Shown: positions 17,192 to 26,398, counted from the first letter of the stretch. The stretch: DNA of 64,000 nucleotides from Alsobacter sp045348435 (GCF_045348435.1 NZ_CP157484.1:4898001-4962000), one strand, 5' to 3'. Notes: generated from the letters alone by a model not told the origin. Translations and numbers: made by a program.

Positions 17192-18577
17192 ATGGAAAAG
17201 ACGTTCGATGCACGCTGGTTCGTGAGCCGTCTGGGCAACCCCACGCGGCGCGGCATCGCGCAGGAGACGGCGGCCCTCGTGCGGACCGGCGCACTGCCGG
17301 TCGGCGCCAAGCTGCCCACGGTTCGCGACCTGGCCTACGAGCTGCGCGTCAGTCCGGCGACCGTCTCGCAGGCCTGGGCGGATCTGCGGCGGCACAAGAT
17401 CATCAGCGGCCGGGGGCGAAACGGCTCCTGGGTCATCAGCGACAGTTTCACGCCTCGTCCTGAGCGGCTGATGAGCGGCGGCCTCACGCCGCGGCCGGGC
17501 CTCGTCGACCTCGCCCGCGCCGTCCCGGATCCCGCGCTTCTGCCGGATCTGGCGGAGGCGCTGGCCTTCGGCGCCCAGGCCGAAGGCTTGAACAGCTACG
17601 CCCGGGTCCGCATCCTGCCTGTCCTGGAACGCGCCGTGCGGGCGTCATGGCCCTATGACGCCGCGGCGTTTCTGGCGACGGACGGGGGCTACAGCACCAT
17701 CTACACGCTGCTTCACGCCCTCGTTCCGCCCGGAGCCCCTGTCGCGGTCGAAGACCCGACGGGCCTGCGCATCCTCGACATCCTGGAGGACATGAACGTC
17801 CCGATCGTGCCCGTGGCCTGCGACGGCCTGGGGCCGCGGTCCGACGCCCTGGCCGAGGCGCTCGCGCGGCGCCCCGCGATGTTCATTTTCCAGCCGCGCG
17901 TGCACGCCGTCACCGGAAACCTGCTCTCGGCGCGCCGCCTGGATGAACTCGGCCGCCTGCTCCAGCGCAGCGACACGCTGGTGGTCGAGAACGACGGCGT
18001 CGGCGATGTCACGAACGCGCCGCGGATCTCGCTCGGAGGCAGGATGCCTGACCGCGTCATCCATGTCCTGTCCTACTCCAAGGCGCTCGGTCCCGACCTG
18101 CGCCTGGCGGTCATGTCGTCATCCGCGGTCATCGCCGAACAGATCCAGACCTTTCGCGGCTTCAGCGCGGGATGGACGAGCCGCATCCTGCAGGCCGCGA
18201 CGGCCTGGCTGCTCGACGACCCGGCGACCGCCGTCCGCGTCGCTCACGCCCGGAGCGTGTACCAGGCCCGGCGCGAGAGGCTCGCCGCCGAATTCCGGAG
18301 TCTCGGCGTCGACGTCGAGCCCGGACATGGCCTCTCGTTCCTGGTCCCGGTCGCCCAGGGACACGATGCGGCCTCGCTGCTCTCGAGCGAGGGAATCGCC
18401 GTGGCCCCGGGTCGGAATTTCTCACTGGCGCCGCTCGACTTCGTCCGGGTGGCGGCCAGTTGCGTGCCGGAGAGCCAGGCGGCTCACACTGCGCGGATCA
18501 TCGCGCGCGCCCTGACGCCCGGCGATCTCGCCTCCTCGCCGCTCGTCACGGCGCCCGAGCTCGGCCCGCCGGAATAA
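17192..18577 (+). CDS. MocR-family (GntR HTH + aminotransferase-like) transcriptional regulator
   Basis: A 461-residue regulator. An N-terminal winged helix (about 12-80; TLPTVRDLAYELRVSPATVSQAW-like block at about 43-65) is joined to a fold-type I aminotransferase domain. The PLP lysine region is ILHVLSYSKALGPDLRLAVM-like (SYSKALGPDLRLA, Lys near 293), with a preceding DGVGD where aminotransferases have the PLP Asp. The start is placed at ATG 17192 (MEKTFDARWFV); a GTG at 17156 would add 12 residues. It is divergent from the importer and amidohydrolase operon and probably controls it in response to an amino-compound that reacts with PLP. Confidence 0.85.
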   Translation: MEKTFDARWFVSRLGNPTRRGIAQETAALVRTGALPVGAKLPTVRDLAYELRVSPATVSQAWADLRRHKIISGRGRNGSWVISDSFTPRPERLMSGGLTPRPGLVDLARAVPDPALLPDLAEALAFGAQAEGLNSYARVRILPVLERAVRASWPYDAAAFLATDGGYSTIYTLLHALVPPGAPVAVEDPTGLRILDILEDMNVPIVPVACDGLGPRSDALAEALARRPAMFIFQPRVHAVTGNLLSARRLDELGRLLQRSDTLVVENDGVGDVTNAPRISLGGRMPDRVIHVLSYSKALGPDLRLAVMSSSAVIAEQIQTFRGFSAGWTSRILQAATAWLLDDPATAVRVAHARSVYQARRERLAAEFRSLGVDVEPGHGLSFLVPVAQGHDAASLLSSEGIAVAPGRNFSLAPLDFVRVAASCVPESQAAHTARIIARALTPGDLASSPLVTAPELGPPE

Positions 18578-18594
18578 GTGCGGACCGTCCTGGC

Positions 18595-19335
18595 TCACCG
18601 TGTGAACGCGCTGCCCCAGCGGCGGCCGGGGGAGGGATCGACGCCGGCCAGGACGAGCGCTTCGCGGACGCCGATCGAGACTGAATCGTAGATCGGGACG
18701 CCGTATCGTTGTTCGAGGTCCGCGACGAGCGGGGCGGCCGGGAAATTGGTGCAATAGGTGATGATCGAGTCGGGTTTGGCCGACGCGACATGGGCCACCA
18801 TGGCGGCGATTTCAGAATCCGGGATCTCGCAATAGGAAAAATTGTCGGTGCGCCCGGCGTGAGCTTCCGCCGCGCAGGCGTAACCCTCCCGGCCATAGAC
18901 CTCGACGATCTTGTCCTGGTAGGCCTTGGCGTAGGGCGTGACCAGGCCGAAGCGCTTGACCCCGTCGCGCTTGAAGAAGCCCTCGACGCCCAGCGTGGAG
19001 GTCGTCGCCTGGCGGCCCGTCAGGGCCTTGATCCGGGCGCACAGGTCCCGGTCGGCGTCGAACCCGATGCTGCCGCCTTTGCTGCCGTTCCACAGGATGA
19101 CGTCCGGCCGGGCGTGGCCGAGCAGGACCGCGGCGTCCAGCATCCCCCGCCAGTCGTAATCGCCCGAGTAGCTGTCCTTGGAGCCGACGACGGACACGCG
19201 AGAGTAGTGACCCGACACTTGCGGGAAATCGGCCAGGATCGCGGTCGTGATGCGCTCCACCACGATGTTGGCCGACGGCGTGATCGTGCCGAGCGAAATC
19301 GTCTGCCGGCGGAACGGATTGTCGCCAATGTTCAT
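18595..19335 (-). CDS. AMDase/maleate-isomerase-like Asp/Glu racemase superfamily protein
   Basis: A 246-residue member of the arylmalonate decarboxylase/maleate cis-trans isomerase group. The N-terminal LGTITPSANIVVE (14-26) is the family substrate loop. The first catalytic position reads WNGSKG (82-87, no Cys), while the second Cys is present in TYCTNF (Cys195). Single-Cys members such as AMDase use one thiol for decarboxylation; two-Cys members racemise or isomerise. The ATG overlaps the stop of the ABC ATPase, so it belongs to the Pot-type importer operon. A close functional relative lies at 30581-31297. Substrate unknown. Confidence 0.82.
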   Translation of the reverse strand: MNIGDNPFRRQTISLGTITPSANIVVERITTAILADFPQVSGHYSRVSVVGSKDSYSGDYDWRGMLDAAVLLGHARPDVILWNGSKGGSIGFDADRDLCARIKALTGRQATTSTLGVEGFFKRDGVKRFGLVTPYAKAYQDKIVEVYGREGYACAAEAHAGRTDNFSYCEIPDSEIAAMVAHVASAKPDSIITYCTNFPAAPLVADLEQRYGVPIYDSVSIGVREALVLAGVDPSPGRRWGSAFTR

Positions 19336-20429
19336 GCGTCGTCCCTGACGATGCGGTTGCGCTCGGCGTCCCAGCTGGCCAGGACGGCGTCGCCGGGCTG
19401 GATCGCCAGGGCGACGCCCTCGCCGGCGTTCTGGCGGAACGCGAGGAGCGGCCGGCCACTCGGCAGGCGAAGATGCAGTTGGGTGGAGACGCCGCGATAG
19501 ACGATCTGGTCGACCGTGGCCGCCACCTGGTTCGGGGCGGGAGCATGGCCCGCCGCGGGCATGACCTGCACGGCCTCGGGCCGCACCGCGACGGTGACTC
19601 GCCCGCGCGCCTCGGGCCCGACCGTCTGCAACCGCAATCCGTCGCCGATGTCGACCATGGCGCCGCCCGAGATCGGAACAGCCGCGCCGTCGAAGAAGTT
19701 GGACGCGCCGATGAAGCTCGCCACGAAGCGTGTCGCCGGTCGCTCGTAGATCTCGGAAGGGCCGCCGATCTGCTCGATCTTGCCCCCGCGCATCACGGCG
19801 ATGCGGTCGGACATCGTCAGCGCCTCCTCCTGGTCATGCGTGACCATGATGGTGGTGATGCCGAGCCGTTGTTGCAGCGCGCGCAGCTCGATCTGCATGC
19901 TTTCTCGCAACGACTTGTCGAGCGCGCCCAAGGGTTCGTCGAGCAACAGCACGGCCGGTTCGATCACGATGGCGCGCGCCAGCGCGACGCGTTGCTGCTG
20001 GCCCCCGGACAACTGGTGCGGCATGCGCCCGGCGAAACCGCTCAGCTGGACGAGGTCGAGCGCGCGCTCGACCTTGCCCCGGATGTCGGACGCGGCGACG
20101 CCGCGCATTTCAAGTCCGAACGCCACATTGGCCGCCACCGTCATATGCGGGAAAAGAGCGTAGTTCTGGAACAGCAGCCCGATATTGCGCTTGTGGACCG
20201 GAACGTTGGTGATGCTGCGGCCCTTGACCGTGATGCCGCCCGCGTCCGGCACGATCAGGCCGGCGATCATGCGCAGCATCGTGGTCTTGCCGCAGCCGGA
20301 CGGGCCGAGCATGGACAGAAGATGCCCCTGCCCCACCACGAAGCTGACGTCGTCCACGGCGGGCGCGCCGCCGTAGCTTTTCGTCACCCCGTAGACGTCG
20401 ACGTCGTGGTCGCGCGCCGCTTCGGTCAT
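19332..20429 (-). CDS. Pot-type ABC transporter, ATP-binding subunit
   Basis: A 365-residue ATPase of the spermidine/putrescine-iron (PotA/FbpC) group. It has Walker A GPSGCGKTTM (about 43-52), Q-loop LLFQNYALFPHMTV, signature LSGGQQQRVALARAI (about 143-157), Walker B VLLLDEPLGALDKSLRE, and H-loop THDQEEA. A C-terminal TOBE region (about 290-360) includes VTVAVRPEAVQVMPA. The start ATG 20429 overlaps the receptor stop. The operon order is permease, permease, receptor, ATPase, AMDase-like enzyme. Confidence 0.92.
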   Translation of the reverse strand: MTEAARDHDVDVYGVTKSYGGAPAVDDVSFVVGQGHLLSMLGPSGCGKTTMLRMIAGLIVPDAGGITVKGRSITNVPVHKRNIGLLFQNYALFPHMTVAANVAFGLEMRGVAASDIRGKVERALDLVQLSGFAGRMPHQLSGGQQQRVALARAIVIEPAVLLLDEPLGALDKSLRESMQIELRALQQRLGITTIMVTHDQEEALTMSDRIAVMRGGKIEQIGGPSEIYERPATRFVASFIGASNFFDGAAVPISGGAMVDIGDGLRLQTVGPEARGRVTVAVRPEAVQVMPAAGHAPAPNQVAATVDQIVYRGVSTQLHLRLPSGRPLLAFRQNAGEGVALAIQPGDAVLASWDAERNRIVRDDA

Positions 20430-21514
20430 GCGACGAAGATCCCGTTGAGCTTCTCGATCCAGCTCGCCCGCACCTTGTTGACGTGCGCCCAATCCGGGCT
20501 GAACAGCTTCATGTCGTCCATCTTGTTGAGCGGATAGGCGAGCAGCTTGGCGATCTCGGGCTTGAAGGTGAGGCCCTCGATCGGCGGGGCCGCGATCGCG
20601 AACTCGGCCAGGGGCTGCTGCACGGCGGGCGACAGCATGCGGTTCATGAACTCGGCGCCGAGGTCCTGGTTCGGGCCGCCCTTCACCATCACCTGGCAGT
20701 TCACGCCCGCGAAGGCGCCCTCCTTGGGGTAGCACATGTCGATGTTGGCGCCCTGCAGCGTGTAGGGTGAGACGTATTTCGAGTATTCGATGCCGCCCAC
20801 GTCGCCTTCGCCCTGGGCCACAAACACGGCCGCGTTGTTGCTCTCGTACAGGTTGAGGATGTTGGGCTTCAGCTCCTGCAGTTTCGGCCAGGCGGCGTCG
20901 GCCAGATACTGCGCTTCCTGGTAGGGCCTGCCGGTGACGAGCGCCGCGGTGGCGATGACCACGAAGACGCTGGGCGTATTCTTGGTGCTCACGAGGGAGA
21001 CGCGCTTCTTGAAGCGCGGGTCCCACAGGTCGGCGTAGCTCGTCAGCGGCTTGGTGGCGGTGGGGTTGAAGAACAGGCCCGCGGTCGAGACCGCCAGCGC
21101 GACGCCGTACCCGTCCTCGTAGATGAAGCGCGGGAACACCTTGGCGATGTTCGGCATCTTGTCCCTGGGCAGCGGGTCGATGAGCCCTTCGCGCTTGGCG
21201 ATCTCGACTCCGAGGTCGTCCACGAACATCACCGTATATTTCGGCGCGTCCTTGGTGGCGCGCAGGCGCGAGATCTGGCCGAGCGTGGTGCCTTCCTCGG
21301 CCAGCACTTTGCAGCCGAAGTCCTTCTCGAAGGCCGGCAGCACGTTCTTGCGAATGAACTCGCCCTGCGGGCCGCCCCAGATGCCGACCTGGATCTGCTT
21401 GCCCTGCGCCCAGGCGTTGGGCCGGAAGATCATGGGGGCGGCGAGCGCCGCCGCGCCGCCGAGGAGGAGACTGCGGCGCCCTACGCCCTGCTTGCCGGTA
21501 TCCTGATCAGACAT
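20426..21514 (-). CDS. Pot-type ABC transporter substrate-binding protein (Tat exported)
   Basis: A 362-residue receptor of the PotD/extracellular solute-binding family 1 type. The leader has a twin-arginine motif (GVGRRSLLLGGAAALAAP, Arg13-Arg14) and ends near AWA before QGKQIQVGIWGG. The mature chain contains VGIWGGPQGEFIRKNVLPAFEKDFG, FVDDLGVEIAKREGLIDPL and FMNRMLSPAVQQPLA. Twin-arginine export suggests folding in the cytoplasm. It lies 54 bases after the second permease. A polyamine ligand is not assured; this family also carries other amines and organic acids. Confidence 0.88.
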   Translation of the reverse strand: MSDQDTGKQGVGRRSLLLGGAAALAAPMIFRPNAWAQGKQIQVGIWGGPQGEFIRKNVLPAFEKDFGCKVLAEEGTTLGQISRLRATKDAPKYTVMFVDDLGVEIAKREGLIDPLPRDKMPNIAKVFPRFIYEDGYGVALAVSTAGLFFNPTATKPLTSYADLWDPRFKKRVSLVSTKNTPSVFVVIATAALVTGRPYQEAQYLADAAWPKLQELKPNILNLYESNNAAVFVAQGEGDVGGIEYSKYVSPYTLQGANIDMCYPKEGAFAGVNCQVMVKGGPNQDLGAEFMNRMLSPAVQQPLAEFAIAAPPIEGLTFKPEIAKLLAYPLNKMDDMKLFSPDWAHVNKVRASWIEKLNGIFVA

Positions 21515-21568
21515 CGCGTACCTCCAGGTTGGCGGCGCGTCCCGGGAGCCGGGACATCGCCTGTCGCG

Positions 21569-22375
21569 TCACACGCTCATGGCCTTGCGCAGCCCGGTCG
21601 CTTTCTCGATCGCCAGCACGATCAGCATGGAGAATGCGATCATCAGGGCCGCGATGGCGGCGATGCTGGGGTCGAAGAAGCGCGCGGTCAGCGTGAAGAT
21701 CGTCAGCGGCAGGGGGATGTGCTCGGCGTCCGCGAGCCACATCGAGATGGGGTAGTTGTCGAAGGACGTCACGAAGGCGAACAGCCCTCCCGCCACGATG
21801 CCCGGCATGATCCGGGGCCGGGTGATGCGCCAGAACACCCGCAGGGGCCCGCCGCCCAGGGTGCGGGCCGCGTCCTCGATATTGGGATCGATCAGCGCGA
21901 GGCTGGCCGTCACGGTGCGCACCACATAGGGCATCGTGACGAGCATGTGGCCGATGACGAGGTTCACCAGCGCGTTGTGGGAGCCGATGGTGGTGAAGAA
22001 CCGCAGCAGCGCGATGCCGGTCACCAGCATGGGAAAGACCAGCGGCGACAAGATGAGGCTCTGCACCAGGGTGCGGCCCGGGAAGCGATAACGCTGCAGC
22101 GCGAAGGCCGCGAGCGTGCCCAGCACGATCGAGCCCGCCGCCGCGGCCGTGGCCAGGAGCAGGCTGAACTGGAAGGAGCCGGTGAATTCCGGCTCATTCA
22201 GGATCTTGGCGTACCACTTCAGCGTGAAGCCGCGTGGCGGGAACGTGACGAAGGGCGTGTCGGAGAACGAGATCGCGATCGGCACGATGAGAGGTGCCGC
22301 CAGGAAGACCACGGCCAGCGCCGACAGCCCGTAGAGCAGGATCCCGGGCGCGCCCTGGCGCGCATCGGCGCTCAT
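21569..22375 (-). CDS. Pot-type ABC transporter permease (PotC-like)
   Basis: A 268-residue inner-membrane permease with six predicted helices. The N-terminal part reads PLIVPIAISFSDTPFVTFPPRGFTLKWY, typical of PotC, and the EAA loop is IEDAARTLGGGPLRVFWRITRPRIMPGI (about 177-204). ATG 22375 overlaps the stop of the partner permease. A long open frame continues upstream through this locus but is antisense or out of frame with the real genes. Confidence 0.9.
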   Translation of the reverse strand: MSADARQGAPGILLYGLSALAVVFLAAPLIVPIAISFSDTPFVTFPPRGFTLKWYAKILNEPEFTGSFQFSLLLATAAAAGSIVLGTLAAFALQRYRFPGRTLVQSLILSPLVFPMLVTGIALLRFFTTIGSHNALVNLVIGHMLVTMPYVVRTVTASLALIDPNIEDAARTLGGGPLRVFWRITRPRIMPGIVAGGLFAFVTSFDNYPISMWLADAEHIPLPLTIFTLTARFFDPSIAAIAALMIAFSMLIVLAIEKATGLRKAMSV

Positions 22376-23307
22376 GCGCCCGCCCCCAGGGCGCGATCCG
22401 GGAAGCGCCGGCCGACCAGCCGCAGATAGGTGAAGTTGATCGCCAGCACGATGGCGACCAGCACGGTCGCGATGGCCGCGCCGAAGGGCCAGTCGAACAC
22501 GGACATGATCTGCTCCTCGACCAGCGTGCCGAGCATCTTGGCGAAGTTGCCGCCCAGCAGCGCCGGCGCGACGAAGGAGCTCGCCGTGAGCGAAAACACC
22601 AGCGTGGAGCCGACGGCGAGACCGGGGATGCTCAACGGCAGGGTCACCCGCCTGAACACCGCGAAGGAGGAGCCGCCCAGCGTGCGCGCAGCCTCTTCGA
22701 CCGAGGGATCGATCTTTCCCAGCGCCGAGGCGATCGGCAGAACCATGAGGGGGAAGAACACGTGCACCGAGCCGATCACGATCGCCCACTCGGTGAAGAG
22801 CAGGCGGACCGGTTCGTTCGTCAGGCCGACGCTCTTCAGCGCCCAGTTGAGGACGCCGGAGTTGCTGTTGGCCAGGATGACCCGCCACCCATAGGTGCGG
22901 ATCACCACATTCACCAGCAGCGGCGCAATGACCGCGACCGTGAGGACATGGCCCCACCACGCCCGGCCGCGCACCATCACGAGCGCCACCGGGTAGGCGG
23001 CCAGCATGCAAAACAGCGTCGTCAGCGCGCTCACCCGCAAGGTGGTCCACAGCACCGTCCGGTAAAGCTCGACCTCGGCGAGGCGCGCATAGTTGGCGAA
23101 GGTGACGTCGGTGGTGACGCCGCCATTGGGCAGCTGCCTGAAGAAGCTGAAGCCGATCATCATGCCGACCGGCGCGACGAAGAAGACGGCGAAGAACGCC
23201 ACGGCCGGCGCCAGCAGCCCAAACGCCGGAACGAGGCGCATGTCGAAGCGCCGGCGCGCCGCGGGAGCGGCTGGCGGAGCGTTCGAGGAAGCGGCCGTCA
23301 GAGTCAT
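22372..23307 (-). CDS. Pot-type ABC transporter permease (PotB-like)
   Basis: A 311-residue permease. A cytosolic N-terminal tail of about 25 residues (Ala/Pro/Arg-rich) precedes MRLVPAFGLLAPAVAFFAVFFVAPVGMM. The EAA loop is VEEAARTLGGSSFAVFRRVTLPLSIPGLA (about 205-233). The start is placed at ATG 23307, with GGGAG upstream; the frame is open further upstream but crosses two inverted repeats in the promoter region. First gene of the importer operon and divergent from the deacetylase. Confidence 0.88.
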   Translation of the reverse strand: MTLTAASSNAPPAAPAARRRFDMRLVPAFGLLAPAVAFFAVFFVAPVGMMIGFSFFRQLPNGGVTTDVTFANYARLAEVELYRTVLWTTLRVSALTTLFCMLAAYPVALVMVRGRAWWGHVLTVAVIAPLLVNVVIRTYGWRVILANSNSGVLNWALKSVGLTNEPVRLLFTEWAIVIGSVHVFFPLMVLPIASALGKIDPSVEEAARTLGGSSFAVFRRVTLPLSIPGLAVGSTLVFSLTASSFVAPALLGGNFAKMLGTLVEEQIMSVFDWPFGAAIATVLVAIVLAINFTYLRLVGRRFPDRALGAGA

Positions 23308-23326
23308 CCGAGGCTCCCGGAGACCT

Positions 23327-23367
23327 GCAGGCGGAGAGCCTGCGGTCACGCGGATCGGGGGATCCGC
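23327..23367. promoter_or_regulatory. Two perfect inverted repeats in a divergent promoter region
   Basis: In the 160-base gap between the PotB-like gene and the deacetylase are GCAGGC-N5-GCCTGC (23327-23343) and GCGGATC-GGGG-GATCCGC (23350-23367). Either could be an operator, possibly for the FCD-GntR protein encoded beyond the deacetylase, or an mRNA leader hairpin. The functional assignment is inference. Confidence 0.4.
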
Positions 23368-23467
23368 CAGCGAACCTCTTGGCAAGGCGCGTGCCAATCG
23401 GCTGGCCCTGATCCTGCAAAGGGCCGCCGAACCCACGTTCCGCTCGCCCCGCAGAGGAGAACCCCGC

Positions 23468-24352
23468 GTGAAGACGCTCCGCCACCACGGCCGCTACCCC
23501 TATTCGCCCGTCACCCAGGCGCCGCCGTTCCGCTGGCCGCAGGGCGACGGGCTGGCCGTGTATGTCGCGCTCAACCTCGAGCACTACGCGTTCGGCGAGG
23601 GCATGCTGGACGAACTCGTTCCCACGAGCCCGGCCCCGGACGTGCTGAACTATTCCTGGCTGGAATGGGGCAACCGGGTCGGAGCGTGGCGGATCCTGGA
23701 GCTCTTCCAGTCGTTGGACCTGCCGCTCACGGTGCTGGTCAACGCGGCCACCTATCAGGGCGCGCCCGGGCTCGTGGAGGCGTTCCGCGCCGCAGGCTGC
23801 GAGATCGCCGCGCATGGGCGCACCAACGCCGAGCGCCAGGGTGATCTCTCCTCGGACGGCGAGGCGGCCCTGATCGCCGAGGCGACGAGCGTCATCGCCG
23901 GCCACGAGGGCGCGCGCCCGGCCGGCTGGCTGGGCCCCTGGATCTCGGAAAGCGAGGAGACGCCGGACCTGCTCAAGGAGGTCGGCTACCGCTACGTGCT
24001 CGACTGGTGCTGCGACGACCGGCCGATCCCGCTGGCGACGCGCGCCGGACCGCTTCTGGCGCTGCCCTACCCACAGGAGGCGAACGACGCCAACGCCATC
24101 GTGGTCCGGCGCATGGGCGCGGACGCCTTCGCCGACCTCATCATCGACCAGTTCGACGAGATGATGGCGCAAGCAGTGGGGAATGCGCTGGTGTGCCCGA
24201 TCTCCCTGCACCCGCACGTGACCGGGCAGGCGCATCGGCTGCGGCATCTGCGCCGCGCCCTCGCCCATATCGCAGCCCACCGCGAGCGCATCTGGCTGAC
24301 CCGGGCGCGCGACATCGCCGACGTCGCCATCGCGGGCTACGACCTGCGATGA
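23468..24352 (+). CDS. Polysaccharide-deacetylase-fold hydrolase, PuuE/allantoinase-like
   Basis: A 294-residue NodB-homology protein starting at GTG 23468 behind AGAGGAG. The pattern NYSWLEWGNRVGAWRILELFQSL (about 56-78), CEIAAHGRTNAERQGDLS (112-129), GWLGPWISESEETPDLL and YRYVLDWCCDDRPI (172-185) follows the PuuE-type allantoinase and ureide-hydrolase branch rather than chitooligosaccharide deacetylases. The usual metal HxxxH seems replaced (HGRTNAE). It probably opens a cyclic amide or ureide ring imported by the adjacent ABC system. The end abuts the convergent GntR gene. Confidence 0.75.
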   Translation: MKTLRHHGRYPYSPVTQAPPFRWPQGDGLAVYVALNLEHYAFGEGMLDELVPTSPAPDVLNYSWLEWGNRVGAWRILELFQSLDLPLTVLVNAATYQGAPGLVEAFRAAGCEIAAHGRTNAERQGDLSSDGEAALIAEATSVIAGHEGARPAGWLGPWISESEETPDLLKEVGYRYVLDWCCDDRPIPLATRAGPLLALPYPQEANDANAIVVRRMGADAFADLIIDQFDEMMAQAVGNALVCPISLHPHVTGQAHRLRHLRRALAHIAAHRERIWLTRARDIADVAIAGYDLR

Positions 24353-25090
24353 TCAGCTTGCGTCGGCGCCGCCCAGGATCGCCGCGAGGCTCGGCGTCGG
24401 CGGGGCTTCGCGCCTGAGATCGAGGCGAGCCTCGACGTTCTCCAGATGCTCCAGCATCAGGGCGACGGCCCTGTCGGCGTCTCCCGCCGTGAGCGCCGCC
24501 ACGATGTCCTCGTGCTCATGATGCGAGCAACTCGGCCGACCCGGCATCTCGTAGGCCAGGATCACCAGAGATTCGCGGGTGATGAGCTCCCGCAGATATT
24601 TCAGCAGGACGCCATTGTCCGCCGCTTCGGCCAGGATCATGTGGAACGCGCCCGAGAGCTCCACCATCTCGCTGCGCGCACGCCGCTTTTCCGCGTCCTT
24701 CTCGCGCTTCACATGGGCGAGAAGCCGCGTTTTCAGAGCCTTGTCGAAGCGTTCCGCGACGGCTCGGACCAGCGCCGCCTCGATGGCGCGCCGGGCCGCG
24801 AACAGCTCGCGCGCTTCCTTGACGGTGGGCGTGCGAACGGAGGCGCCGCGGTTGGGCTCGATCGTGACGACGCCCTCATGCGCCAAGCGCAGCAGCACGC
24901 GTCTCACCCTGGCCCGGCTCACGCCGAAGATCCCTCCCAGCTCGTCTTCGCGCAGCCGCGTTCCGGGCTGCAGCTGCTGCGCTGAAATCGAGTCGTAGAT
25001 CCGTCGGAAGATCCGATCTTCGGGCCCGTCGGACGACCCGTCGTCATTCGCGGCCGGACCGGGCGACGTGGAGAGGGTGAGAAGCGCCAT
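24353..25090 (-). CDS. GntR-family (FCD) transcriptional regulator
   Basis: A 245-residue repressor-type protein with an N-terminal winged helix (about 25-90: PGTRLREDELGGIFGVSRARVRRVLLRLAHEGVV) and an all-helical FCD ligand domain with the metal/ligand pattern AFHMILAEAADN (His near 148), SHHEHEDIVAAL (His near 194-197). It is divergent from the TRAP operon. A perfect ATTGTGCACAAT palindrome in that gap matches the site type bound by FCD GntR regulators, so it probably represses the TRAP/racemase/amidohydrolase operon and itself. Confidence 0.88.
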   Translation of the reverse strand: MALLTLSTSPGPAANDDGSSDGPEDRIFRRIYDSISAQQLQPGTRLREDELGGIFGVSRARVRRVLLRLAHEGVVTIEPNRGASVRTPTVKEARELFAARRAIEAALVRAVAERFDKALKTRLLAHVKREKDAEKRRARSEMVELSGAFHMILAEAADNGVLLKYLRELITRESLVILAYEMPGRPSCSHHEHEDIVAALTAGDADRAVALMLEHLENVEARLDLRREAPPTPSLAAILGGADAS

Positions 25091-25205
25091 GGGCAGAACC
25101 TATCGCCAGAGAGTGGACGCGCAAGCGCCAGGCGCCCGTCGGAAGCCGCGCGGCGCCGCATAGGGAAGCACGATCGCGAGGCGCCATGCGCACAAATTCA
25201 GCATG

Positions 25206-25219
25206 GATTGTGCACAATC
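25206..25219. promoter_or_regulatory. GntR (FCD)-type operator palindrome
   Basis: GATTGTGCACAATC is a perfect 14-base palindrome centred 130 bases upstream of the TRAP receptor start and 122 bases upstream of the GntR start. Its core ATTGTNNACAAT fits operators known for FCD-type GntR repressors. A half-site-like GCACAAAT lies about 15 bases to its left. Together they mark the likely control region of both divergent units. The rest of the 252-base gap shows nothing else that I recognise. Confidence 0.65.
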
Positions 25220-25342
25220 GGATCTCGCATTGGACATCATCCGTCGGAGCCTTCGGGTCGGCGTCCCTGCCCGGCGTCGGTCATCTGGCACGAAGCATGC
25301 CTGAGCTTGGCATGTCCGCCATGCGCGCAGCAGGAGCTTTCC

Positions 25343-26398
25343 ATGTCGATGTCCTCTTTCATTCGCCCGGCGGTCCTGGCCGCGTCCATGCTGGCCGGCG
25401 TCGTCGCAGCGCAGGCGCAGTCTCCGACGACGATGCGCGTCGCCGGCAACTTCTCGTCCAGCGTCACGCATTCGGAAGGCATCGAGCGCCCCTTCTTCGC
25501 CGGGCTGGCGAAGGAGACGGGCCTGCCGATCACCATGAACTTCAACCCGATGGACGTCGTGAACGTGAAGGCGGACGACGCCCTGCGCCTGCTGCGCTCG
25601 GGCGCTTTCGACGTCATGTCCGTGCAGATCGGGCAGGCTTCCCGCGACGATCCCTTCTTCGAAGGCATCGACCTGGCCGGCGTGTCGACCAACTTCCCGG
25701 ACCTGCAGAAAGCCATCGACGCCTATCGCGGGGTGTTCGACGAGCGCCTGCAGAAGAAGTTCAACGCCAAGGTGCTGACGCTCTGGCCGTTCGGTCCGCA
25801 GGTGTTCTACTGCCGCAAGCCCGTCGCGTCGGTCGCCGACTTCAACGGCCTGAAGGTCCGCAGCTTCACGCCCACCATGTCGGCGCTGCTGCAGAAGCTC
25901 GGCGCGACGCCGGTCACGCTCTCGTTCAGCGAGGTCTATACCTCGCTCGGCAGCGGCGTGGTCGATTGCGGCGTCACCTCGCCCAACTCCGGCAACACGG
26001 GTAAATGGCCTGAGGTCACGACCCACTACATCCCGCTGGCCGTGTCCGGCTCGGTGCAGGGCCACTTCATCAACCTGGCCTACTGGAACAAGTTCAGCCC
26101 GGCCGAGCAGGCCAAGATCGAGGCGGCTTTCAAGACGCTCGAGAAGCAGATGTGGGACTACGCCGTCAGCGGCACGGAGGACAGCCAGAGCTGCAACACC
26201 GGCGGTCCGTGCAAGAGCGGGCAGCCCTTCAAGATGACGCTCGTGACGCCCTCGGCAGACGACGTGGCCAAGATCGCGGCGGCCTCGGCGGCGAGCGCCC
26301 TGCCCCTGTGGCGGGACGCCTGCAACAAGGTGGACCCGCAATGTTCGGCCACCTGGAACAAGACCGTCGGCGCCGCGCGCGGCCTGAAGATCGACTGA
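25343..26398 (+). CDS. TRAP transporter substrate-binding protein (DctP type)
   Basis: A 351-residue periplasmic receptor. The signal peptide runs to about residue 25 (LAASMLAGVVAAQAQ, cleavage after AQA). Ligand-anchoring Arg region: FNGLKVRSFTPTMSALLQKLGATPVTLSFSEVYTSLGSGVVDCGVTS (about 168-214), the DctP hallmark pattern. The C-terminal domain has an extra Cys-rich insert (SCNTGGPCKSG, about 286-296), which may be a disulfide loop. ATG 25343 follows AGGAG at 6 bases; a second Met two codons on is possible. First gene of a five-gene operon. Confidence 0.9.
   Translation: MSMSSFIRPAVLAASMLAGVVAAQAQSPTTMRVAGNFSSSVTHSEGIERPFFAGLAKETGLPITMNFNPMDVVNVKADDALRLLRSGAFDVMSVQIGQASRDDPFFEGIDLAGVSTNFPDLQKAIDAYRGVFDERLQKKFNAKVLTLWPFGPQVFYCRKPVASVADFNGLKVRSFTPTMSALLQKLGATPVTLSFSEVYTSLGSGVVDCGVTSPNSGNTGKWPEVTTHYIPLAVSGSVQGHFINLAYWNKFSPAEQAKIEAAFKTLEKQMWDYAVSGTEDSQSCNTGGPCKSGQPFKMTLVTPSADDVAKIAAASAASALPLWRDACNKVDPQCSATWNKTVGAARGLKID

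Noticed and set aside
22376..24280. Long minus-strand open frame continuing upstream of the PotC-like permease
   Set aside because: It overlaps the PotB-like permease out of frame and the deacetylase antisense. The sequence before MSADARQGAPG has no homology-like pattern, and the ATGA overlap fixes the real start at 22375.
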